Assembly (NCBI RefSeq): GCF_009649735.1
Contig: NZ_WJNH01000006.1
Coordinates: 1,469 to 65,468 of the forward strand
Direction of reading: 5' to 3'
Length of the DNA: 64,000 bases
Origin: Salinibacillus xinjiangensis
GTDB lineage: Bacteria > Bacillota > Bacilli > Bacillales > Alkalibacillaceae
In this document: in pieces, positions 27,487-35,668 of the stretch
Numbering within the stretch: the first letter of the stretch is position 1
Layout: each line of letters opens with the position of its first letter
Position numbers and translations under genes: made by a program
Notes under the pieces: generated by a model
What the model was told of the DNA's origin: nothing
The model's input: only the letters and a program-made list of their open reading frames with translations
The model's database searches: none

Positions 27487-27560
27487 GGAGTTCGGGTGGG
27501 GTATCCCCTATATATTGTAAAAAACACGATTTAATTTTTGATTAAATCGTGTTTTTTATT
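27487..27560 (+). ncRNA. Candidate 74-base small RNA
   Basis: After the TATAAT comes a compact hairpin GGGG-TAT-CCCC (27498-27508) and then a perfect 17-bp stem with a five-base loop (27519-27557) that ends in a T-run. No open frame longer than a few codons fits. The GC-rich loop in otherwise AT-rich DNA suggests a selected structure, such as a regulatory RNA or an RNA antitoxin. Expression is not shown. Confidence 0.35.
27519..27560. terminator. 17-bp stem terminator
   Basis: AAAAAACACGATTTAAT (27519-27535) pairs perfectly with ATTAAATCGTGTTTTTT (27541-27557) around TTTTG. It can serve both strands. Confidence 0.75.
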
Positions 27561-28037
27561 TGTATATATTTTTTAAAATTAAAGATCACTATTATTAGCT
27601 TTAAATCCTCTAGTGGCTAAGGTGATAATACACTGGTAAAGTTGAGAAAATATTTAAGGCTTTTTCACAACCTAATGGTGAGGTCAACCAATGTTAAATT
27701 TAACATTAATTTAACGCGATCCCATAAAAGGACGTGAAACCAAGGTGAAGATGTTACAATCGATTACTTTTAAAAGCCTATTATAGCGCGATTCTAGTTA
27801 TAAAAGTTAAAGATGTTACAGTTTAAAACGTTATGGGCGGCATGATATACTAACTAAAATAGAACAGGTACACTCAATATTGACCTAAGGAATACGAATA
27901 TACTTTTTTAGTTCTGAATCATGGCATACGGACACCAAAAGTATAATGGGGGAAAGTTAAGTAATGGAAGAAATAATATACTTTTTTAAAAGAGGATGGT
28001 ACCATATAATTACCAATTTGATAAGAGGGTTGTTGTT
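27561..28037. other. Gene-free stretch
   Basis: AT-rich, no gene. The phrase AAGATGTTACA occurs twice (about 27747 and 27812), with similar flanks (a short repeat). Confidence 0.35.
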
Positions 28038-28373
28038 ATGAATAGCCAATCAACAGAATTAGAGATTATTATGCGTGAAGCTCTAATTAACAATAATATC
28101 TTTTTTGATGAACAGGTATATACAAAAAGAGAAAGTAAGGTACCTCAATCAAACTCCTCCTATACAACACCGCAGCAAGAAAATACCATAAGTAGTGTTA
28201 AAAAAGAAAATGCAAAAATAGCAAAAAACAGTTTGAAAAAAGGATACCATCTAATGAATTTGAACATATGGTATGATATAAAGACTCTTCCTAAACAACT
28301 AAAGAAATTGCTTTGGCTATTAAAATTTCCAATAAAGAGAACTCTAGCTATATATTATGAAGAACAGTGGTAA
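28038..28373 (+). pseudogene. Probable broken DUF559-type nuclease gene
   Basis: The frame starts MNSQSTELEIIMREALINNN, with GAGGG eight bases upstream. The S-x-x-E-x-x-M-x-x-A-L pattern is how many DUF559/Vsr-like endonucleases begin. After QVYTKRES the sequence becomes lysine-rich and the nuclease core (D, E-x-K) never appears; the last 40 residues may be in a shifted frame. Further downstream an overlapping frame (about 28400-28522) carries a KCTACNKDAKRKIYRE zinc-finger-like stretch. I read the region as remnants of one or two genes rather than a functional protein. Confidence 0.35.
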
Positions 28374-28513
28374 ATCCATTATATCCAAACAAAAGAAATG
28401 AAACGAGTTTATTTATAATGCCAAATGCACCGCATGTAATAAGGATGCTAAAAGAAAAATTTATAGGGAGCAAATAATAATGTCAATTAACAAAAGCAAC
28501 TCTAGGAGAATCA

Positions 28514-28762
28514 TTGAAAGCTTATAAAGATATTAATAATTTAATAGACAGTATTGAGGGTAGAGATATTGATGAAATCAAGAGGGAGTTAGAAATAATT
28601 CTTACATTTCCTTTGGGGGAAGCGGTATTTAGTCTTTTTGATAGAGTAGATGTAGACACATTGAAAAAAAGTTTAACCGAGTATATAAAAACAAAAGAAA
28701 CAACAGATCCAGACCAATTTCTTGAGTATATTTCATTATATTTAAAAAGAATAGGTAGATAA
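28514..28762 (+). CDS. Small protein upstream of a metalloprotease-like gene
   Basis: An 82-residue soluble, mostly helical protein (MKAYKDINNLIDSIEGRDID, ending LEYISLYLKRIGR) starting at TTG with TAGGAGA upstream. No family recognised. It lies 33 bases before the HExxH protein at 28796 in the same direction, so the two are probably co-transcribed. Size and position would suit an antitoxin, inhibitor or adaptor of the enzyme, which is inference. Confidence 0.5.
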   Translation: MKAYKDINNLIDSIEGRDIDEIKRELEIILTFPLGEAVFSLFDRVDVDTLKKSLTEYIKTKETTDPDQFLEYISLYLKRIGR

Positions 28763-28795
28763 ATTTAGTGGTTGAAAAATAATTGAGGTGAGGAT

Positions 28796-29953
28796 ATGCA
28801 CCAACTTGGCTTAACAAATGGATTTTATGAGGATATTGCCGTAATTAGGGGACTTAAAATGAAGCCGTCTATTCAAGAGTGTTTACCCTGGTTGGACTCA
28901 AATTGCTTAACAAGATCTGCCAATGATTTAAGAATTAGAAATGGAAAAGAATTGATTGAAGCAGATAAGTTATTATTTGGGCTTTCTACAAGTAGAACAA
29001 AAAAGAAAACGAAATCAGAAATAGATTTAATTATTAAGAAATATAATAAATTATCCTCTAATAACCTTTCCCAAAAAAAGATGGAGAGTTTATGGGAGCA
29101 ATTAAGATCACCACAATTTCATTTTTTTGATGTTAATAGAGTTTCACCAGACGCTCTCGGCTTTTATAGACCATTTCATTTTGCACCCTATGATGATTGG
29201 GGAATTTACTTGTTTGCGGATAAGTTAATTGATTATTATCATATTATAAAATCTAAGCTCGGTTCCAACACTATATTCTTCCAACCTGATATTCTTTTAG
29301 GTTATATCCTTTTTGAAGTTTTTCACCATGAATTTTTCCATCATATTGTAGAGTCAGCGGCCACATCATTAGAGATAATATCAGGAGCTTATGGCAATCC
29401 TAAACCCTTATATATTGAGTATTTTAAATCAAATTATCACAAGACTTTAGGATTGGGTCCTCATGAGCATGATCCATTAGAAGAAGCTTTAGCTAACTCT
29501 TATTCGTATAATTCTTTTTCTTTTTCATCAAGAGTAAATAAAGGCTACAGGTCTTTGTTGGTAAAAAAATATCAACAATCGATGTTAAAAGGATGGAAGT
29601 ATGATCCACCAGGATATAGATCAGCAGAGTATTATATTAATTCTGACTACATTTATGGTGCAACTCAATTAATGGCAATGATACTTAACTCACATCAACT
29701 CGATCCAATGTCATCTTCTATGGTTGCTAAAAATGTACTCTTAAATGGACATACGGCGTATTGTGCAAAGCCTGATATACCGACTTATTTGATAGGGTCT
29801 GATACATCATTGAGAACATTCTATAATTTAATACCAGTCCCTAATGCAACTTATACAAATCTGTTTTGGCATGAAGATCTAAGTGAGATTGATAAATTTA
29901 TTGAAATAAAGAAAAAAGAAGAAAAAGAACGTAGAAAAAAAGAGAAAAAATAG
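28796..29953 (+). CDS. HExxH metalloprotease-like protein
   Basis: A 385-residue protein with a zinc-protease signature H178-E-F-F-H182 (FEVFHHEFFHHIVES) and a likely third ligand about 48 residues on, in PLEEALANSYSY (E229 or E230). This resembles the E-x-x-A motif of gluzincin-like and ImmA-like enzymes. The N-terminal 120 residues are charged and helical; the tail (IEIKKKEEKERRKKEKK) is highly basic and may bind nucleic acid or membrane. There is no signal peptide, so it acts in the cytoplasm. AATTGAGGTGAGG precedes the ATG. The family is not recognised. With the upstream small protein it may form a defence or toxin-antitoxin module. Confidence 0.6.
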   Translation: MHQLGLTNGFYEDIAVIRGLKMKPSIQECLPWLDSNCLTRSANDLRIRNGKELIEADKLLFGLSTSRTKKKTKSEIDLIIKKYNKLSSNNLSQKKMESLWEQLRSPQFHFFDVNRVSPDALGFYRPFHFAPYDDWGIYLFADKLIDYYHIIKSKLGSNTIFFQPDILLGYILFEVFHHEFFHHIVESAATSLEIISGAYGNPKPLYIEYFKSNYHKTLGLGPHEHDPLEEALANSYSYNSFSFSSRVNKGYRSLLVKKYQQSMLKGWKYDPPGYRSAEYYINSDYIYGATQLMAMILNSHQLDPMSSSMVAKNVLLNGHTAYCAKPDIPTYLIGSDTSLRTFYNLIPVPNATYTNLFWHEDLSEIDKFIEIKKKEEKERRKKEKK

Positions 29954-30045
29954 ATTGTTTTAAACATAACTAAAAAGGAATACATAATTATTCAAAATGA
30001 ATTTAATTAGAGGAGTAGAAATTGTTATGTCAAATTTTTTTAGGC

Positions 30046-30524
30046 TATGAAGACATTTAAAGATTGGGCAAATTCCTTCGTAAGGAATAGTGAAATTGGC
30101 TTTGATGAAAAAGGGGTAGATAATGACTACACAACATATAAATATTCAACATTTGCCAGCAGTTTTAGATAACCCAAGGTTAGTAAGGCGGTTTGATCAG
30201 TATTGTAAGTGGGCGAAAATTGGTGACTATGTGAAAGTTGGCATTGGTCAAACAACACAGTTTAATAGACTATATCAATTTTACGACCTTGTAAGGTCTC
30301 CAGGGATAAGGGAATTTAAAAGGGCGATTGAGACCTTTCAAAATTGGCAGAAACAAATCATGAACAGTTTTGGATTTGACTTACATAATGGCTCCGTAGA
30401 AGGCATTAATAACCAAACGAAAGTCATGAAACGAAATGCCTTTGGACTTAAGCGATTTGATCGATTTAGTTTAAAGGTATTATTACATCATCAATATAAA
30501 AATATCGATGTTCGAGTCGTATAA
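30046..30524 (+). pseudogene. ISL3-like transposase, C-terminal remnant
   Basis: The frame from 30123 carries the C-terminal part of an ISL3-type DDE transposase: FKRAIETFQNWQKQIMNSFG then NGSVEGINNQTKVMKRNAFG and LKRFDRFSLKVLLH. The pattern N-G-x-x-E-G-x-N-N-x-x-K-x-x-K-R-x-x-F-G contains the last catalytic glutamate. About 300 N-terminal residues are missing. A short frame just before it (MKTFKDWANSFVRN, from 30046) looks like a duplicated or shifted piece of the same family. No terminal inverted repeats are evident. Confidence 0.75.
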
Positions 30525-30588
30525 ATTAGGAGTGAGCGAAAGTGCTCACCCCAACATTTGACTTAGAACCATTTAAAACAAATCTCCT

Positions 30589-31479
30589 TCACAGTTGACT
30601 TAAAATATCGTTTACTATTTCCTTAGCTATACTTCTAATTTGTTTTTCTAGATTGGCGTAAGAATCACTTTTTTTATTGATAATAGTGAAATGTCTCCAT
30701 CCATTCTCTGTTAGTCGAAATGCCTTCATTTCATCTAAAGACTGCTTTTTATTGTGCCATGTTTCATGATTAAATTCGATTGAATATTTAAGGAATGTAT
30801 TATTGTTGTTATCAATAATAATAATAATGGGTAAGTCTACTTCTTTGTCTTTCAAAATTCCCCATTCATCAAACCCAATAATCACTTCTAGTTGTTTATC
30901 ACTTTCGATTGTTGATATAGTTTCATATAAGAATGCCTTGAAAAGTTCTCTAACCCACTCTTGAATGTTGGACAATGATAATGATTTAGATGCTGTTTTC
31001 CTTGCCTTAACCTTGATTTCACCGTAGTTTATTAGACCTTTATCTATTGCATCCCTTCTGGCTTCTGACAAATTTTTTTTAATACCATAATGCTTTAAAT
31101 AGTTTCCTACCGTCTTAGCATCAACTCCTAATAAAGCACCTAATTGTGCTTGTGAATGTTTCTCTTCTATGTATTTTTTATATAGATATTCTTCAAATGA
31201 GATTTGAAAAGTATTCTGAAAAGCTTCTTCAAAAGATATTCTATCTCTATACACAATTTTCCTTTTAATTTCAGCAGTATATTCATCTTCTAAGTTTAAT
31301 TTTTGGTACTTTTTTCTACTTAAAGTTGAAGATACTGTACTGGCGTGTTTTAATTTTAATTTTAAGGCAATTTCTGTAGTTGAATAGCCCTTTGATAATA
31401 GCTCTTCACAAATTTCAACAAAATCTCTACCAGATTCCATCTCAATTTCTGTTGGAGTTTTAAATATTTTCTTGTCCAT
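30589..31479 (-). CDS. HTH plus PD-(D/E)xK nuclease-like protein
   Basis: About 297 residues starting MDKKIFKTPTEIEMESGRDF (I prefer this ATG at 31479, preceded by GGAAGGAGTGTAAT, over the longer frame). Two helix-turn-helix-like segments are visible: GYSTTEIALKLKLKHASTVS near residue 30 and HSQAQLGALLGVDAKTVGNY near 107. The C-terminal 110 residues resemble a Vsr/DUF559-type nuclease: EVDLPIIIIIDNNN, KYSIEFNHETWH, then LDEMKAFRLTENGWRHFTII. The invariant lysine of E-x-K is replaced, so catalysis is uncertain. It is a solitary minus-strand gene that may be a site-specific nuclease or a regulator. Confidence 0.55.
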   Translation of the reverse strand: MDKKIFKTPTEIEMESGRDFVEICEELLSKGYSTTEIALKLKLKHASTVSSTLSRKKYQKLNLEDEYTAEIKRKIVYRDRISFEEAFQNTFQISFEEYLYKKYIEEKHSQAQLGALLGVDAKTVGNYLKHYGIKKNLSEARRDAIDKGLINYGEIKVKARKTASKSLSLSNIQEWVRELFKAFLYETISTIESDKQLEVIIGFDEWGILKDKEVDLPIIIIIDNNNNTFLKYSIEFNHETWHNKKQSLDEMKAFRLTENGWRHFTIINKKSDSYANLEKQIRSIAKEIVNDILSQL

Positions 31480-31595
31480 ATTACACTCCTTCCAACCCAC
31501 ACAGAACTTATAAGTAGTATTATACATAAAATTTATAGTATATGCATCTGTATTCAAAATTAATACTTCTCTAATCTGATAGAGAGGTGATTGAT

Positions 31596-31823
31596 TTGTC
31601 AGATTTTTTAAAGTTGGTTGGCAATAAGTTAAGAGTAATTAGAAAAGCAAAAGGATTAACTCAAGAACAACTAGCTGAAAAGGCTAGACTTCAATATACA
31701 TTATTGGTGGAGTAGTGTGGTGAAAGGAATATCTCACTTGAGACTTTAGAAATTTTGTATAACCTAGTCAAAATAGTGTTTGTAAATTTTAATAAGCTTA
31801 CCGGTACAAATAATATAGGTTAA
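31596..31823 (+). pseudogene. XRE-family regulator with in-frame stop
   Basis: Starting at TTG with GAGAGGTGA upstream, the frame reads LKLVGNKLRVIRKAKGLTQE then QLAEKARLQYTLLVE, a typical Cro/C1 helix-turn-helix. A TAG at about 31713 follows, where GERG would be expected, and the same frame continues CGERNISLETLEILYNLVKI. A single base change plus small losses have broken a SinR-like phage or island repressor. The product would lack most of helix 4 and 5. Confidence 0.65.
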
Positions 31824-32187
31824 GTAATACATTATATTATTATACAGATTTTACACAACGCTCTTATAAAGCCTTATAATATAAGGCTTTATAAGACTAT
31901 CCACATCCCGACCACCTACATTCTACTTAGTAAATATCAAAATTCCAAAATTCATAAGATTTAAATAAAATAATATTTGTAATGTGTTTTGAAGTTACAT
32001 AACTAACTATGTTGTAACTTGGAACGTACACTTCTTAAAGGGTATACAAGTAAACAACACTATAATAAATCGTCACATTTTTCTTGTGGTAAATTAAAGC
32101 TTTTATAAGTATAGTAATTCCGAAATTGGTTAATATAATAATAAATAGTATTGGAGATTTGTTTACTCTAAAGGGAAGGTGTGGTAA
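31824..32187. other. Attachment-like site and gene-free stretch
   Basis: It contains the arm-like ATTTTACACA (31848-31857), an imperfect hairpin around TATAATATA (about 31870-31895) and the attachment-like core at 31907. After that, AT-rich DNA leads to the gene at 32188. Confidence 0.5.
31907..31916 (+). repeat. Internal attachment-like site
   Basis: CCCGACCACC matches bases 3112-3121 in the tRNA-Leu 3' end. Upstream, the segment ATAAGGCTTTATAAGACTATC resembles ATAAGGGTTTTCAAGGCTATC before the site at 36429. In both cases an ATTTTACACA string lies 59-60 bp before the core, so these are two copies of one site type. Confidence 0.6.
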
Positions 32188-33996
32188 ATGAATAATGAGA
32201 GAGATATCGATATAAATAAACTTATAAATAGTATAGATTTAGAGCCAGAAATACTTAAATATATGAAAATACTTTGTGAATACAACCATCGTAATGTCTC
32301 TGTTAGTAATATTCAAACATATTTAAGAGTAGGATACAATAAAGCAAAAAGAATCATTAAAAAATTAGAAGATCTAAACATAGTTGGACCGTACCAAGGA
32401 AACAAACCGCGTGATCTATTAGTAGATATAAATGTATTAGAAAGATTATCAGCGCAAATGTCCATGGAAATCAATAAATTAAAATGGTCAAAGCGGAAAG
32501 AAAAGGAGAGAAATGGTGATTTAGGACAGCAGGAATTGTTTTACACCGGCAGTAATGAATCGGATTCTTATTATAACAATTTAGAAAATGAAAAACTTAA
32601 GGAAGAAGTAATTAAATTAAGAAAGGAAAAAATAGCACTTGAAAAAGAGAATTCTATTCTTTTAAAGGAAAGGGAAACTACCATTGATAACTATCAACTT
32701 ATAGAAAGAAGTAAGTATAAAGCAGAACTTGACTACCAGTTAGGACTGAAAGTTAGAGAAAACGAATTAATTGTAGATGAATTATTAAATAATACAACCA
32801 TTATCGAGAATCTCCAAGGACAATATGAGAAACAATATAACACGGTCTTAGAAGAGGTTGAGAACTTAAGAAGAAAGCTAAAAGATCAGGAAGAAAGTCT
32901 TTCTATGTTTAAGTTAAAACATTTTAAAATTGCAAGAAGTATTGTTATATCTACAAAGGGGTTTATTTCTTTACTGCAGGAAGTCAAAATTCGTAGAAGT
33001 TCCGTTTCTACCTCAAAGAATAAAGGTGAATTTATTCATTCTGATATGATTGCGGAATTGTTAGATATAACTGAAGAAGCATTAAATGATTTGGTGCCCA
33101 TTTGCGGAGATAGGATTTTCGGAGATGATAATAGCGAAGGTGAAAATAGTGGAAATGAGTTATCGTTTATTATGAGAAGATTTAAGCACATTACTAACAA
33201 TTACCTAATAAAATTTCAAAAGGTCTTTGTTGATAGAGGGATAGTCCCACCTTGCAACACTGTCTTAAATCAAATTAACACTCTAATAAGATATAGAGAA
33301 ATAAATGGGATTCCAATATATCACCTTCACTTATTATATTATTTAGCATTAGTATTAGCAGTTATTGCTGAATATGAGAAATTTGAGGGGGTAGGACCAG
33401 ATTTTATAATTGAAAAAAATAAGAGAAGGGTGGATTTGGCATATGCCAAATTAGATGACTTAACCAGAGAGAAATTTCCTACTGTAAAGAGCTATATTAT
33501 AGATAAATTAGCTAAATATAGCCAGCTAGGAAAATTACCTAAAAACTTATATGTTAATGAGTATACACAAGAAGAACTTACTGTGTTTAATTTATTTGTG
33601 GCAGATAAATTTATATACGATGAAAGTATTCTTGAAACCATAAATGATTACACTCTATTCTATTTATGTGGGGACAAAAATTCAGGTGTATATAAATTTG
33701 GAGTAACAAATGATGATGATGCTACCTCAAGGATAAAGGAACATACTAAAACTGCTAAAAAAATAGGAATTGAAAAAATGGTTTCGTTAATTGAATTAAA
33801 AACGCCACATGCGTTAACAATTGAAAACTACTTTAAGGATAAATTCAAACAATTTGCAGAAAGATTGGATTTTGGAGGTCCTGAATGGGTTAAGTTAATT
33901 ACAGCTGAAGAAGTAGATTTTATTCTTAATGGTGTATGGGAATCAGATAGTCAATTACGTTACATTATGTCTTACTCATTTGATTATTTTAAATAG
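32188..33996 (+). CDS. FtsK-gamma / coiled-coil / GIY-YIG protein
   Basis: A 602-residue protein with an unusual domain order. Residues 36-80 match the winged-helix gamma domain of FtsK/SpoIIIE (VSNIQTYLRVGYNKAKRIIK then NIVGPYQGNKPRDLLV). In FtsK this domain reads oriented sequence signals. Residues about 125-245 form a long coiled coil. Residues 487-590 look like a GIY-YIG nuclease of the T5orf172/MUG113 type: YLCGDKNSGVYKFGVTND, R515 in ATSRIKEH, E546 in ALTIENYF and GGPEWVKL. No ATPase motor is present. AAGGGAAGGTG precedes the ATG. It may cut or nick DNA at sites read by the winged helix. Family of the whole protein not recognised. Confidence 0.7.
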   Translation: MNNERDIDINKLINSIDLEPEILKYMKILCEYNHRNVSVSNIQTYLRVGYNKAKRIIKKLEDLNIVGPYQGNKPRDLLVDINVLERLSAQMSMEINKLKWSKRKEKERNGDLGQQELFYTGSNESDSYYNNLENEKLKEEVIKLRKEKIALEKENSILLKERETTIDNYQLIERSKYKAELDYQLGLKVRENELIVDELLNNTTIIENLQGQYEKQYNTVLEEVENLRRKLKDQEESLSMFKLKHFKIARSIVISTKGFISLLQEVKIRRSSVSTSKNKGEFIHSDMIAELLDITEEALNDLVPICGDRIFGDDNSEGENSGNELSFIMRRFKHITNNYLIKFQKVFVDRGIVPPCNTVLNQINTLIRYREINGIPIYHLHLLYYLALVLAVIAEYEKFEGVGPDFIIEKNKRRVDLAYAKLDDLTREKFPTVKSYIIDKLAKYSQLGKLPKNLYVNEYTQEELTVFNLFVADKFIYDESILETINDYTLFYLCGDKNSGVYKFGVTNDDDATSRIKEHTKTAKKIGIEKMVSLIELKTPHALTIENYFKDKFKQFAERLDFGGPEWVKLITAEEVDFILNGVWESDSQLRYIMSYSFDYFK

Positions 33997-34069
33997 TCTC
34001 CCCATTTTCTTAATTAATAATTAAAATGTAAACTTTGTAACTCTACGTAATAAATACAAATAAATTCCT

Positions 34070-34525
34070 TCAGGTTTGTAAAGTTAACATATGTTTAAAT
34101 ACAATATAGGTCGCCTTACGGATGCTGCAATTTAAGAGGGACATTACCTTAACAAGTTCTTTATATGTTTCATTATCCAATTTTACGTGTATGATATTAT
34201 TACTATCGTAATATGGATAATTAACAAATTGATGGTGGTTCGACAAACTCTTTTTAACTAGGGATGTTGTGAATTGGGTCATGGACATCCCATACTCAAC
34301 AGCCATTAATCGCACCCACCTTTTTTCCTCTTCATTAACAGGAATCCGGATATCATGTTTTTTGTCACTACGAATTATTGGTCGTGTTACTATTTCAGTA
34401 TCTGATACTTTATTATTCTCAACTTTTTTCACTTTTTTTCCCCAAGTTTCTATAATTGGGGGAGCAAGATTGCAAGTTCCCTCGATGTTCCACACATTAT
34501 TTAGTTCTCTATTCATAACAATCAT
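34070..34525 (-). CDS. Putative ribbon-helix-helix-like protein
   Basis: About 151 residues. The central part DIRIPVNEEEKRWVRLMAVE then YGMSMTQFTTSLVKKSL looks like a ribbon-helix-helix or MobC-like segment (short strand, two helices). A second similar unit (IIHVKLDNETYKELVKVMSL then LNCSIRKATYIVFKHML) follows, so the protein may hold two such units in tandem. It would bind DNA as a regulator or relaxase accessory. AAAGGTG precedes several possible starts; I take the ATG at 34525. It is convergent with the gene at 32188. Confidence 0.5.
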   Translation of the reverse strand: MIVMNRELNNVWNIEGTCNLAPPIIETWGKKVKKVENNKVSDTEIVTRPIIRSDKKHDIRIPVNEEEKRWVRLMAVEYGMSMTQFTTSLVKKSLSNHHQFVNYPYYDSNNIIHVKLDNETYKELVKVMSLLNCSIRKATYIVFKHMLTLQT

Positions 34526-34745
34526 CCTCACACCTTTACTTATAATTATTTTTTTAGAATTTAATTATTTTATACATTTACTTGTTCATAAGTATGTTTC
34601 AGAATACCTATTACTTCTAATGTTTTTGTAGCACGCACGAATTATTTCCCGATTGTATATGAATTTCCAATAGGACCTGTTTTGTGAATACATTTCGTAA
34701 TATTTGATGTTTTGTTTTGTAATTTTTACACATGATAATTAAATA

Positions 34746-34751
34746 TATAAT
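34746..34751 (+). promoter_or_regulatory. TATAAT directly before hicA
   Basis: A perfect TATAAT ends six bases before the hicA ATG at 34758, with TTTTTA 17 bp upstream. If used, transcription would start at or next to the ATG, giving a leaderless mRNA. No ribosome binding site precedes this ATG. Confidence 0.4.
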
Positions 34752-34757
34752 TTATTT

Positions 34758-35081
34758 ATGCTTGAAATCACTCACAACATCATTTATCCTGAATACAATG
34801 ACACTATATATGGTGCGGTGGTGCAGAGCTTGTCAAAAAAGTATAAATTATACCAAGACTTAAAAAATAGAAAAAAAGGAAGAAGTTATGATGAATTAGT
34901 ATCTCTACTCAGAAAATATGGATTTAGAGTTGATGAGAGTAAAGGGAAAGGCTCTCACTGTCCAGTAGTCCACGAAAAATATTCAGACCTTTATTGGACC
35001 CTCTCTAGAAAGAAACCGATGGGGGTATACCACGTGAAAAAGGTAGTAAAACTTGTGGAGGAGGTATTAGATCGTGAGTAG
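34758..35081 (+). CDS. hicA: HicA-type mRNA interferase toxin
   Basis: A 107-residue toxin of the HicA family, a double-stranded-RNA-binding fold ribonuclease that cuts mRNA. The HicA core begins at about residue 42 (SYDELVSLLRKYGFRVDE) and carries the catalytic histidine in GKGSH (H67), followed by KKPMGVYHVKKVVKLVEEVL. The first 40 residues are an extension not usual in HicA. No Shine-Dalgarno is seen before the ATG, but a TATAAT lies just upstream, so translation may be leaderless. It overlaps hicB by eight bases, the usual toxin-first order for this family. Confidence 0.85.
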   Translation: MLEITHNIIYPEYNDTIYGAVVQSLSKKYKLYQDLKNRKKGRSYDELVSLLRKYGFRVDESKGKGSHCPVVHEKYSDLYWTLSRKKPMGVYHVKKVVKLVEEVLDRE

Positions 35082-35649
35082 ATATGTAAAGAGTTTAGAA
35101 GAGTTCTTAAATTTAGATTATAAAATGGTGATTACTCCTTTTGAGGATGAAGGAGAAAAGGGGTTTGTAGTAAGCTGCCCAGAAATTAGTGGGTTAGAAG
35201 TATTTGGAGAAACTTTAGAAGAGGCGATTGAAGAAGTAAGAGAAGCAAAAATTGCATTATATGAAGTGTTTTTAGAAAAAGGAATTAATATTAGATATCC
35301 TGAAGAATATAATTTTGAAGATGAAGATTTTTCAGGTAGAATGACATTAAGAATACCTAAAACTCTTCATAAAAGAATTAAATATTATTCAGAGGATAAT
35401 AATGTTTCTCTAAATACTGGGATTATTCAATTAATAAATGATGGAATTAACTATGCAGATATTAAGGATATGAAGGGAAAAATCTATAATAGTCTTAATA
35501 AATTTAATAAAAAGATAATATTAAAAGTAGAATATAGTATGAATGATCGAGAAGGTGAGTATTATAATCCTTCCTTTAAACGCAGTAAATCCAATTATAG
35601 TGTACCTAAATTTCATTTTGAAGAGAATCCTTTTGCTTTAAGACAATAA
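35074..35649 (+). CDS. hicB: HicB-type antitoxin with C-terminal extension
   Basis: A 191-residue antitoxin. Residues about 15-75 form the partially degraded RNase-H-like HicB domain (EKGFVVSCPEISGLEVFGET then LEEAIEEVREAKIALYEVFL), which blocks HicA. Residues about 88-126 are a ribbon-helix-helix (GRMTLRIPKTLHKRIKYYSE) that binds the operator. A further 65 residues (128-191, IKDMKGKIYNSLNKFNKKII to the end) go beyond normal HicB. With a SecB-like gene next door, this tail may be the chaperone-addiction segment that makes the antitoxin unstable without its chaperone. It starts within hicA, after GGAGGAGG. Confidence 0.85.
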   Translation: MSRYVKSLEEFLNLDYKMVITPFEDEGEKGFVVSCPEISGLEVFGETLEEAIEEVREAKIALYEVFLEKGINIRYPEEYNFEDEDFSGRMTLRIPKTLHKRIKYYSEDNNVSLNTGIIQLINDGINYADIKDMKGKIYNSLNKFNKKIILKVEYSMNDREGEYYNPSFKRSKSNYSVPKFHFEENPFALRQ

Positions 35650-35668
35650 CTTTGGAGGTAGGATTAAT

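Noticed and set aside
34269-34631. Plus-strand hydrophobic frame of 120 codons
   Set aside because: It is the antisense of the ribbon-helix-helix-like gene at 34070-34525; the hydrophobicity comes from its AT-rich complement.
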